Shown here: positions 1-5,268 of the stretch, piece after piece
Position numbering within the stretch: the stretch's first letter is position 1
Layout of the letters: each line of letters starts with the position of its first letter
Origin: Clostridia bacterium
GTDB taxonomy: Bacteria; Bacillota; Clostridia; Oscillospirales; CAG-272
Reading direction: 5' to 3'
NCBI GenBank assembly: GCA_017520365.1
Contig: JAFXFQ010000243.1
Span: 1 to 5,316 of the forward strand
Length of the DNA: 5,316 nt
The notes under the pieces: generated by a model
Database searches by the model: none
What the model saw: only the letters and a program-made list of their open reading frames with translations
What the model was told of the DNA's origin: nothing
Made by a program: the position numbers and the translations under genes

Positions 1-2
1 GC

Positions 3-140
3 CGTCTGAAGCGGGCAGAAAACAGAAAAAAGTATTATTTTGAGCTTGAGGATATAAAAGAAAAGCTGATAAACGGGGTCATCACGGAGGAAGAGTATAC
101 GGAGAAATTTGACCAATACATGAAATCCGATGAAGAGTAA
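3..140 (+). CDS. C-terminal fragment of an unidentified protein with a SHOCT-like tail
   Basis: A reading frame enters from the left edge and runs 45 codons to TAA at 138-140; the start lies outside the window. The fragment is very charged. Its end, reading ELEDIKEKLINGVITEEEYT, followed by EKFDQYMKSDEE, resembles the short C-terminal SHOCT module (a leucine-rich helix, then G-x-I-T-x-E-E-F/Y, then a lysine-containing helix). That module often ends bacterial membrane-associated or otherwise uncharacterised proteins. The stop codon abuts the A-tract of a terminator hairpin, which supports a real gene end. Function of the whole protein cannot be told from this piece. The SHOCT assignment is by eye and moderate at best. 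An ATG at 130 opens another frame that runs antisense to the transporter gene; that frame is not considered real. Confidence 0.65.
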   Translation, partial: RLKRAENRKKYYFELEDIKEKLINGVITEEEYTEKFDQYMKSDEE

Positions 141-171
141 AAAAAGGCAGTCATTTTACGACTGCCTTTTT
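141..171. terminator. Bidirectional rho-independent terminator
   Basis: A perfect 7-bp stem, GGCAGTC (146-152) with GACTGCC (160-166), has a 7-nt loop. It is flanked by AAAAA (141-145) and TTTTT (167-171), so a T-tract follows the hairpin on both strands. It lies between convergent genes, one base after the plus-strand stop (140) and 11 bases beyond the minus-strand stop (183-185), and should end both transcripts. Confidence 0.9.
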
Positions 172-182
172 GCTCTTTTTTG

Positions 183-1106
183 TTATGCTTTCTTTTTTAT
201 CAGATCGGGGATCTGCGTCATCATTATTGCTGTGAACATTAAGGCGCAGCCTATCCACTCGCGGACGGTAGGAAGCTGGACTTTTCCGAGAAATGCGGTG
301 AAAACAATTGTGCCCAGCACCGCAAAGAGAGATTCAAGGCTCATAAGGATGGATGCCACCGTGGGCTCCGTCCTTTGCTGTCCGAGTATCTGAAGGGTAT
401 ATGCCACTCCGCTTGAAAGAATTCCCGCATATGCAACGGAGATCCATCCGTCCATTATCGCTCCGAGAGAGGGAGATTCGAAAATGAACATTGCGATTCC
501 GGAGATAACTCCGCTTGTGAAAAATTGAATGCAGGAGATCCGAATGCCATCAAGAGGTGCGGCAAGGTTGTCGATCACGGTAATGTGGAGTGCGAACACA
601 ACGGCACAAAGGAGCGTAACGATATCGCAGGGGAGAATTGTCATATCTCCCCGGATACAAAGAAAATATAGTCCGAGAACTGCAATTCCCACGCTTGCCC
701 AGACAATGGGGTGAACCTTTTTTTTCAGAAACAGTCCGTAAATTGGGACGAGAACGATATAGAGGGCGGTGATAAAGCCTGCCTTGTCGCTTGTTGTGCC
801 GAGGGCGATACCGTACTGCTGTAAAAGTGCCGCAACTGTAAGCACGATACCGCAGATGATACCGACGGAGAATGTCTTTTTTTTCTTTTCTGCAGAAGTG
901 GGCGAGTAGGTGCCCTTTTTCTTTTTCAATTTGTCGAAGATTGCGATTATGGGGAGGAGGAAAAGTCCTCCGAGAATACTTCTTGTGGCCTGATAGGTGA
1001 GGGGACCCATATGGTCCATACCCTCGCTCTGTGCAACGAAGGTGGTGCCCCAAAGAAGCGCCGCCACAAGGAGCATTAAATTGCCGATCAGTTTCTGTGA
1101 TTTCAT
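183..1106 (-). CDS. EamA/DMT-superfamily transporter (10 TM)
   Basis: A 307-residue integral membrane protein of the drug/metabolite transporter superfamily, with two EamA repeats. About ten hydrophobic segments are visible (roughly residues 9-27, 37-57, 79-97, 108-127, 133-151, 157-176, 188-208, 219-240, 249-270, 281-299), which is the usual length and topology. Family signatures include ALLWGTTF near the N-terminus (17-23), DKAGFITALYIVLVPIYG (107-124) at the end of repeat 1, and EPTVASILMSLESLFAVLG (247-265) in repeat 2. Lysine-rich stretches (59-64, 74-77) form a basic loop after TM2, and the tail KKKA is basic, as expected for cytoplasmic segments. The start at 1106 was chosen because MKSQKLIGN begins the family's N-terminus and AGAGG (1111-1115, minus strand) lies 4 nt upstream. 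An in-frame ATG at 1232 would add 42 residues encoded through a palindromic repeat and is rejected. Substrate is unknown; members move amino acids, nucleotides or other small metabolites. Confidence 0.9.
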   Translation of the reverse strand: MKSQKLIGNLMLLVAALLWGTTFVAQSEGMDHMGPLTYQATRSILGGLFLLPIIAIFDKLKKKKGTYSPTSAEKKKKTFSVGIICGIVLTVAALLQQYGIALGTTSDKAGFITALYIVLVPIYGLFLKKKVHPIVWASVGIAVLGLYFLCIRGDMTILPCDIVTLLCAVVFALHITVIDNLAAPLDGIRISCIQFFTSGVISGIAMFIFESPSLGAIMDGWISVAYAGILSSGVAYTLQILGQQRTEPTVASILMSLESLFAVLGTIVFTAFLGKVQLPTVREWIGCALMFTAIMMTQIPDLIKKKA

Positions 1107-1162
1107 AAAGCCTCTGTGTTTGATTTTGAGATTTGTGTAAACAGTATCGTGGGGGGGATAGT

Positions 1163-1190
1163 GTAGGGGCGAGCATTGCTCGTCCGCTAC
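1163..1190 (+). repeat. GTAG-type palindromic repeat, copy A (forward)
   Basis: The hairpin starts GTAG (1163-1166) and ends CTAC (1187-1190). The core CGAGCATTGCTCG (1170-1182) is a perfect palindrome around one T. Outside it, GGG (1167-1169) pairs with TCC (1183-1185, one G-T pair), and GTAG pairs with CTAC after a single bulged G at 1186. It is the inverted counterpart of copy D. The layout resembles a REP element. Confidence 0.85.
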
Positions 1191-1246
1191 AAACGAAACG
1201 ATTTGATCAAACCGTAATTTTAACAAAACCAATTAACGATTTCAGC

Positions 1247-1275
1247 GTAGGGGAGTACCTTGGTGCTCCCGCTAC
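1247..1275 (+). repeat. GTAG-type palindromic repeat, copy B (forward)
   Basis: GTAG (1247-1250) and CTAC (1272-1275) flank a GGGAG (1251-1255) / CTCCC (1266-1270) stem. A lone unpaired G at 1271 sits in the same place as the bulge in copy A. The core differs from copy A but matches copy C in 22 of 26 positions when C is inverted. Confidence 0.85.
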
Positions 1276-1320
1276 AGACATATCGATTCGCTAAGAATAC
1301 GGTTTCGTTCTTGTGCAGAT

Positions 1321-1348
1321 AGGCGGGAGCAGCAAGCGGCTCCCCTAC
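1321..1348 (-). repeat. GTAG-type palindromic repeat, copy C (reverse)
   Basis: Read on the minus strand it begins GTAGGGGAG and closes with CTCCCGC, the same stem as copy B. Mismatches to B fall in the loop (four of 26 positions). The far end reads GCCTA rather than GCTAC. It forms an inverted pair with copy B, with a 45-bp spacer. Confidence 0.8.
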
Positions 1349-1350
1349 AC

Positions 1351-1406
1351 GCAAATTTATAGTTTAATTGCTCATTTTTTCGTTTTACTTTAAACTTTTA
1401 GTTTGC
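1351..1406. repeat. AT-rich inverted repeat between palindromes C and D
   Basis: The arm at 1351-1367 (GCAAATTTATAGTTTAA) matches the reverse complement of the arm at 1390-1406 in 14 of 17 positions, with a 22-nt spacer. It occupies nearly all the space between repeat copies C and D, so those copies may belong to one larger composite element. Confidence 0.6.
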
Positions 1407-1433
1407 AATCGGACGAGCAATGCTCGCCCCTAC
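1401..1433 (-). repeat. GTAG-type palindromic repeat, copy D (reverse)
   Basis: The segment 1410-1433 is an exact inverted copy of 24 bases of copy A. It carries the same palindromic core (CGAGCAATGCTCG, 1414-1426) and the GTAGGGG end (minus strand, from 1433). On the far side it does not close with CTAC but runs into GATTGCAAAC (minus strand, 1410 to 1401), a flank shared with copy E. Confidence 0.85.
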
Positions 1434-1480
1434 TGTGTTTATTACCCACTATTTATAACCCCAAATTCATTTTCCATAAA

Positions 1481-1510
1481 ATTCTCCCTGCCCGTTTGGA
1501 CAGGGAGAAT
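1481..1510 (-). terminator. Rho-independent terminator of the DUF5107 gene
   Basis: A perfect 10-bp stem is formed by ATTCTCCCTG (1481-1490) and CAGGGAGAAT (1501-1510), with a 10-nt loop. It lies 8 bp beyond the minus-strand stop at 1519-1521. In the direction of transcription the hairpin is followed by TTTATGG, giving a T-run of only four that includes the last stem base, so the tract is short. The stem itself is strong. Confidence 0.75.
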
Positions 1511-1518
1511 AAACATTC

Positions 1519-3543
1519 TTATTTCTTAGCTCTTTTTCTTGCGGGGCGACGGTGGGTGGTGGAACACTGGCGGTAGTCAAAGATGGGGGGCACCTTTGCT
1601 GTGTTACGGTCAAATTCAGTACCGTCGCGCTTTGCCATTGCCTCCTCAATGAGGAGCCAAAGCTCTGTGATGATGGTCTCGCCCTCGCGGATATCGGGCA
1701 GTATAAGTCCGCCGTTTTCCCAAAGAACAGCTTCAGCCTCTTCGATGTGGCCCAGATGGATATGTGCCATCGTTGCATATAGGCGAACACGGCCGATGGC
1801 GCGTACCTCCTCGGGCATAGAGGCATAAAGCTCTATAGCCTCGTTATCCTTGCCTGCTGCAACGAGGATTTCCATGGCTTCCTTTGCAATGGAAATATCG
1901 TGGGGGAGCATCCTTGCCGCATTGGTGATGTGGAGAGAAGCATTTTCACCGTCACCGATGCACTTCTTTACCACACACTTGCCGTATTCGGCCCATGCGG
2001 AATTCTTGATTGCCTGAGACTTTTCAAGCTCGATCCATCCGTCGTTGAGTCTGCCCTCTGCGATATAGCTCATACCGAGCTGAAGGTAAGCATACCAGTT
2101 GTCCTTGTCGGTACATTCACAAGCCTCCTCCATAAGACGGGTCCATTCGGGCTGGAGCATCCAGGAGATGGGGGAGTCTTTGGGATCATGCTCAAGGTAT
2201 TTCTTGTTTTCAAGAAGATTCAACCAGTCTGCCTGCTCCTCGCCGATCTCGCTGAAATCAAGATGGGGAGCCATCCTGGGCTTGCCGTTCTTCTCACGGA
2301 GGATATTTTCAAGTGCGCCCCAGCCGCTGCCGAAGAAGCGAAGCTCTCCGTCAGCCTTTGTGGTAGCCATTTTCTTTGTTGCGGCGAGAAGCTCGTCCAT
2401 CTGGTCGTCAGTCATTATCTCGTCAAGACGGGCAGCAACCTCGGCCTTTGCCGCCTGCCATTCTCCGTGAACGGTATCGCCGTCAGCCTTTACTGCACCG
2501 TAGCCCTCAAGCCACTCCCACGTGGTGTGGGGAGGCATGGGCATACATTCGTACTGAGTGTGGCAGATACCACCCTGAAGCTCTACGTAGCGATCGGGAG
2601 AGCCGTCGGTGGTGAGGTATTCCTGCCAGCGGTCACCGCCGGGATTCTGTCCCCAGCAGAAGAGCTTTCTGCCCTTCAGGCGGTATGTGGAGGTGAATGC
2701 AAGACCGTAGCCGTCTGCATCAAGGCAAGCCTCGAATTTTCTTGCCTTGTGGGGGATATTATAGAAATAGTCGCCTGCGGCAGGAACGTTGATGGGGTAT
2801 GTAACGTCGTCACCGTTATACTCGGGGATATCCACCTTTGACGTGTTGTTGTCTGCAACGAAGGTGGTGTCCGCATTTACAACGATTCTTGTGTCGGGAG
2901 TTTCGGGTGCGGCGATGTTGGACCACCAGTACATGGGAACAACGTCGGGCAGGGGATTGATTATTCTGTTACGTGCAAAGAGGACCTTTGAGCCTGCGGG
3001 GAGGAAAAAGTCCATCTGCTGAACGACGCGGCGGATGCGGTGGAACTCGTACATACGGAGAACGGGGGTACCGTCATCAAGGTGGGTCGTGGTGGTGTAC
3101 ATGGTGTCGCAGGTGGCAACGTGGTGTCCGAACATTCCGCAGTTCCATTCCACTCCGCCTGATGTCCACGCGTTACGGACAGCAAGGTTGCAGGGGCGCA
3201 TTACAGGGTTTGTATAAAGAAGGTCCTTACCTTCAACCTTGTCGAAGAGGGACATCATCTTGCCGCCCCATTCGGGAAGGAAAACAGCCTTCAGATATTC
3301 GTTTTCAAGAACAACGCCGTTCATCTCACGGTCCTTGAGCTCACGCGAGTACATATCCTGCATCTTGTAGGGGAAGCAGGAGGGGACGTGACCGTAGCCG
3401 ATGAAGAGCTCATCGTCCTCTGTAAGGCCGGAGTCACCGTTGCGGTGCCAGAAGCCAAGCTTCTGAAGGCCGGGGAGGGTGGAGGTGCCGTTCATATCCT
3501 GGCAGGGCATATTAAACTTTATAAATTCGAGAGTGGTAGCCAT
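1519..3543 (-). CDS. DUF5107 domain protein with C-terminal TPR-like region
   Basis: A 674-residue protein without signal peptide or membrane segment, so probably cytoplasmic. The N-terminal half (about 75-350) looks like DUF5107, whose beta-sandwich is thought to resemble galactose mutarotase-like folds and is often found near carbohydrate genes. Recognisable blocks are AVFLPEWGGKMMSLFDK (86-102), NPVMRPCNLAVRNAW (112-126), SGGVEWNCGMFGHH (128-141), MYWWSNIA (204-211), FCWGQNPGGDRWQEYLT (295-311), YVELQGGICHTQYE (319-332) and TTWEWLEGYG (340-349). The invariant-looking W, E, H and N residues in these blocks are candidates for sugar contacts. From about 480 to 610 the sequence is helical with TPR-like segments (for example 483-512 and 586-609), suggesting a scaffold. 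The tail (664-674) is strongly basic. The start at 3543 is supported by AAAGGATGG (3551-3559, minus strand). Biochemical activity is unknown; family membership is by motif recognition, not a search. Confidence 0.85.
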   Translation of the reverse strand: MATTLEFIKFNMPCQDMNGTSTLPGLQKLGFWHRNGDSGLTEDDELFIGYGHVPSCFPYKMQDMYSRELKDREMNGVVLENEYLKAVFLPEWGGKMMSLFDKVEGKDLLYTNPVMRPCNLAVRNAWTSGGVEWNCGMFGHHVATCDTMYTTTTHLDDGTPVLRMYEFHRIRRVVQQMDFFLPAGSKVLFARNRIINPLPDVVPMYWWSNIAAPETPDTRIVVNADTTFVADNNTSKVDIPEYNGDDVTYPINVPAAGDYFYNIPHKARKFEACLDADGYGLAFTSTYRLKGRKLFCWGQNPGGDRWQEYLTTDGSPDRYVELQGGICHTQYECMPMPPHTTWEWLEGYGAVKADGDTVHGEWQAAKAEVAARLDEIMTDDQMDELLAATKKMATTKADGELRFFGSGWGALENILREKNGKPRMAPHLDFSEIGEEQADWLNLLENKKYLEHDPKDSPISWMLQPEWTRLMEEACECTDKDNWYAYLQLGMSYIAEGRLNDGWIELEKSQAIKNSAWAEYGKCVVKKCIGDGENASLHITNAARMLPHDISIAKEAMEILVAAGKDNEAIELYASMPEEVRAIGRVRLYATMAHIHLGHIEEAEAVLWENGGLILPDIREGETIITELWLLIEEAMAKRDGTEFDRNTAKVPPIFDYRQCSTTHRRPARKRAKK

Positions 3544-3550
3544 TACCGTA

Positions 3551-3559
3551 CCATCCTTT
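3551..3559 (-). promoter_or_regulatory. Ribosome binding site of the DUF5107 gene
   Basis: AAAGGATGG on the minus strand ends 7 nt before the ATG at 3543. Either AAAGGA (10 nt away) or GGATGG (7 nt away) could pair with 16S rRNA. It fixes the start codon. Confidence 0.6.
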
Positions 3560-3582
3560 CGTTAAGTAACAATGTAAATCTC

Positions 3583-3610
3583 ATTTTAAAAACAGATCCA
3601 AAACCGCCAA
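3583..3610 (-). promoter_or_regulatory. Putative promoter of the DUF5107 gene
   Basis: On the minus strand, TTGGCG (3605-3610; 4 of 6 to the -35 consensus), a 16-bp spacer and TAAAAT (3583-3588; 5 of 6 to the -10 consensus) would start transcription about 30 nt upstream of the ATG. The -35 lies inside the terminator hairpin that follows murC. The match is moderate and other AT-rich hexamers nearby could serve. Confidence 0.35.
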
Positions 3611-3619
3611 AGCGGTTTT
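3600..3619 (-). terminator. Hairpin terminator downstream of murC
   Basis: The stem AAAACCGC (3600-3607) with GCGGTTTT (3612-3619) is perfect over 8 bp with a 4-nt loop. In the direction of murC transcription the last four stem bases are TTTT, but GG follows, so the T-tract is short. It lies about 35 bp past the murC stop and separates murC from the DUF5107 gene. Some read-through is plausible. Confidence 0.6.
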
Positions 3620-3653
3620 ATACCATTTCTCTTCGTTCTTCTCTCTTATCTCT

Positions 3654-5069
3654 TCACTTACAAAGGTGAGGGATCACCTTTGTAATATCTCCCGCACCCA
3701 TAATGAGTATCATATCGCCCTCTGTGGTGTTCTCATTCAGGTAATCGGCTATATCCTCAAACTGAGCGATAAAGCGGGCATTTGCGCCCAGGGCGTCTAT
3801 CCTGTCGGAAAGAGCCTCGCTTGATATGCCGTAGGTGTTTGTTTCACGGGCGGAATAGATGGGGGCAAGAATGATCTCGCTTGTACCGTCAGCGGCAAGA
3901 GCCGATGCGAAGTCCTCAAAAAGCTCCGCTGTTCTGGAATAGGTGTGGGGTTGGAAAACGCAGAACACTCGGTCGTAGTCCATCTGGCTTGCGGCAGAAA
4001 GGGTAACCGCGATCTCTGTGGGGTGGTGGGTATAGTCAGAATAAACTGCTGCGCCGCTTTTCGCATCGGTATCGGTCCTGTCCATTCTTCTGCCTGCTCC
4101 TCGGAATTTGTTGAGACCTCTTGCAATATCCTCGCCGTCGCCTCCGCAGATGTGGCAGGCAGCGGCTGCCGCAAGAGCATCGCAGATGCAATGAGCGCCG
4201 GGCACGCAAAGCTCAACGTGGCAGAGAAGCCGGTTGAAATGATAGATATTGAAATGGCCGCAGCCGTGAACCATCTTTATGTCATCGGCACGGTACTCAG
4301 CATCTCTGCATTCCACGCCGAAGGTAACGAGGCGACCGCCAAAGCCCTCTGCAGCCTTCATAACGTCGTCATCCGCGCAGTTGACAAGGGCAATCCCTCC
4401 GTCGGTGAGAGCCATAAATTTCTTATATGAATCGTGGATCTGCTTCATCGATTTGAAATAGTCCACATGGTCCATCTCAATATTGAGAACTACCGCAACG
4501 GTGGGGTAGAAGGAGAGGAAGGAGTCCATATACTCGCAGGCCTCGAAAATGAAGAAATCCTCCTTACCGATACGGTGATAGCCGCCTACGTCCTTCATTA
4601 CCGCACCGCATGAAACGGTGGGATCAAGGCCTGCCTCAGTGAAAACGAGCCCTGTCATTGATGTGGTCGTGGACTTGCCGTGCATTCCGGAGATGCCGAC
4701 TCTCTGACCGTAGCCGTACATCAGATAGCCGAGAAAATCTGCTCTTGAGATGCAGGGAATGCCCCTTGCTCGGGCAGCAGCATATTCGGGATTTGTCTCG
4801 GGAATGGCAACAGTATATATGAGAGCATCGATACCGTCAACGTGAGCAGCATCCTCCTTATAATAAACGGTGATGCCGAGATTCTCCAGGGCCTTTGTGG
4901 CAGGGGAGGGAGTGCGGTCATAGCCGGACACGTTGTGTCCGCGGAGACGGGATATGTGTGCAAGAGAGCACATGGAAACGCCGCCGATTCCGCAGAAAAA
5001 GAGATTTTTCCTTCCGTCAAGGAGCTTTGCTATGAACTGTGCGCCGAAATTAGTATTATCGAGTGCCAT
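3654..5069 (-). CDS. murC: UDP-N-acetylmuramate--L-alanine ligase (MurC)
   Basis: A 471-residue cytoplasmic ATP-dependent ligase that adds L-alanine to UDP-MurNAc, the first peptide-building step of peptidoglycan precursor synthesis. The length is normal for MurC. Three Mur-ligase domains are visible. The nucleotide-sugar domain (about 22-120) has GIGGVSM (27-33). The ATPase domain (about 124-303) has P-loop GMHGKSTTT (128-136, Lys132), EACEYMDSF (176-184) and NIEMDH (196-201, likely Mg-binding Glu176 and His201). The C-terminal domain (about 323-471) has SDYTHHPTE (344-352), FQPHTYSRT (372-380), YSARETNTYGISS (405-417) and ILIMGAGDI (454-462). Two usual Asn positions in the G-x-H-N-x-x-N-A stretch are Cys294 and Asp297 here (GAHCICDALAA, 291-301). 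The P-loop reads GMHGKS rather than the common GTHGKT. The start at 5069 is supported by GAGG (5075-5078, minus strand), 5 nt upstream, and a promoter at 5100-5108. No other cell-wall gene adjoins it, so it is outside a dcw-type cluster as far as seen. Confidence 0.96.
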   Translation of the reverse strand: MALDNTNFGAQFIAKLLDGRKNLFFCGIGGVSMCSLAHISRLRGHNVSGYDRTPSPATKALENLGITVYYKEDAAHVDGIDALIYTVAIPETNPEYAAARARGIPCISRADFLGYLMYGYGQRVGISGMHGKSTTTSMTGLVFTEAGLDPTVSCGAVMKDVGGYHRIGKEDFFIFEACEYMDSFLSFYPTVAVVLNIEMDHVDYFKSMKQIHDSYKKFMALTDGGIALVNCADDDVMKAAEGFGGRLVTFGVECRDAEYRADDIKMVHGCGHFNIYHFNRLLCHVELCVPGAHCICDALAAAAACHICGGDGEDIARGLNKFRGAGRRMDRTDTDAKSGAAVYSDYTHHPTEIAVTLSAASQMDYDRVFCVFQPHTYSRTAELFEDFASALAADGTSEIILAPIYSARETNTYGISSEALSDRIDALGANARFIAQFEDIADYLNENTTEGDMILIMGAGDITKVIPHLCK

Positions 5070-5074
5070 ACAAA

Positions 5075-5078
5075 CCTC
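5075..5078 (-). promoter_or_regulatory. Ribosome binding site of murC
   Basis: GAGG on the minus strand, within TTTTGAGGTTTGT, ends 5 nt before the murC ATG. It is a short but well-placed Shine-Dalgarno core, and no better upstream start is available in this frame. Confidence 0.55.
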
Positions 5079-5099
5079 AAAATAGTTATATTTAACTGT

Positions 5100-5108
5100 A
5101 TTATATCA
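5100..5108 (-). promoter_or_regulatory. Extended -10 promoter of murC
   Basis: On the minus strand, TGATATAAT (5100-5108) is a perfect TGn extended -10 joined to a consensus TATAAT. It predicts a transcript start near 5093 and a leader of about 24 nt. The hexamer 17 bp upstream (TTCCTT) is a poor -35, which is common when the extended -10 is present. Confidence 0.6.
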
Positions 5109-5152
5109 CAGGTAGCGCAAAAAAGGAATGGTATTTTAAAAAATATCACAGG
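5103..5152. repeat. 10-bp direct repeat around the murC promoter
   Basis: ATATCACAGG occurs at 5103-5112 and again at 5143-5152, a 40-bp period. The first copy overlaps the -10 hexamer (5100-5105) and its TG extension. The arrangement could be a pair of operator sites or chance in AT-rich sequence; no known regulator motif is recognised. Confidence 0.4.
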
Positions 5153-5233
5153 AATAGTTTGAGTAGGATACGAATCCGAAAAGAGCTGAATTTGCCCGAT
5201 AGATTAGAGTTTGAAGAGTAGATTGATCAGTCG

Positions 5234-5268
5234 GTAGGGGACGGCGCCCTCGACGTCCCATTGCAAAC
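5234..5268 (+). repeat. GTAG-type palindromic repeat, copy E (variant core)
   Basis: GTAG (5234-5237) is directly followed by a GGGACG (5238-5243) / CGTCCC (5254-5259) stem with a GC-rich loop. The far side continues ATTGCAAAC (5260-5268), the same flank that copy D has, instead of CTAC. It shares the GTAGGGG foot with the cluster at 1163-1433 but has a third, different core. No gene was found in the surrounding 5170-5316. Confidence 0.75.

Larger units (their letters stand above)
1107..1518. other. Gene-free, repeat-rich intergenic region
   Basis: This 412-bp gap lies between the end of the DUF5107 gene and the start of the transporter gene, both on the minus strand. It contains four GTAG-type palindromes in the order forward, forward, reverse, reverse, an AT-rich inverted repeat (1351-1406), a run of seven G (1151-1157) and a terminator hairpin (1481-1510). 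No coding frame with a plausible start and ribosome site was found. I see no convincing -35/-10 pair for the transporter between 1107 and 1160. Confidence 0.75.

Noticed and set aside
130..393. An 87-codon plus-strand frame starting near the end of the left-edge gene
   Set aside because: It reads through the bidirectional terminator and antisense to the transporter, with no ribosome site or recognisable domain.
1151..1157. Run of seven G as a phase-variable tract for the transporter
   Set aside because: It lies outside the coding sequence about 45 bp upstream of the start, and no promoter spacing depends on it that I can identify.
1202..1211. Perfect 10-bp palindrome TTTGATCAAA as an operator
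   Set aside because: It is a single short palindrome in AT-rich spacer, not near a recognisable promoter and with no known regulator match.
1107..1232. A 42-residue N-terminal extension of the transporter starting at an ATG at 1232
   Set aside because: The extension is encoded through palindromic repeat A, is not hydrophobic or family-like, and the start at 1106 has its own ribosome site and begins a typical DMT N-terminus.
1163..1433. Possible CRISPR array
   Set aside because: The repeats alternate orientation, have two different cores and unequal spacing (about 56, 45 and 61 bp), and no cas gene is present.
1900..2841. A 313-codon open frame on the plus strand
   Set aside because: It lies wholly antisense within the DUF5107 gene, whose protein has clear family motifs; the plus-strand product has none and reflects the GC-rich third codon positions of the opposite gene.
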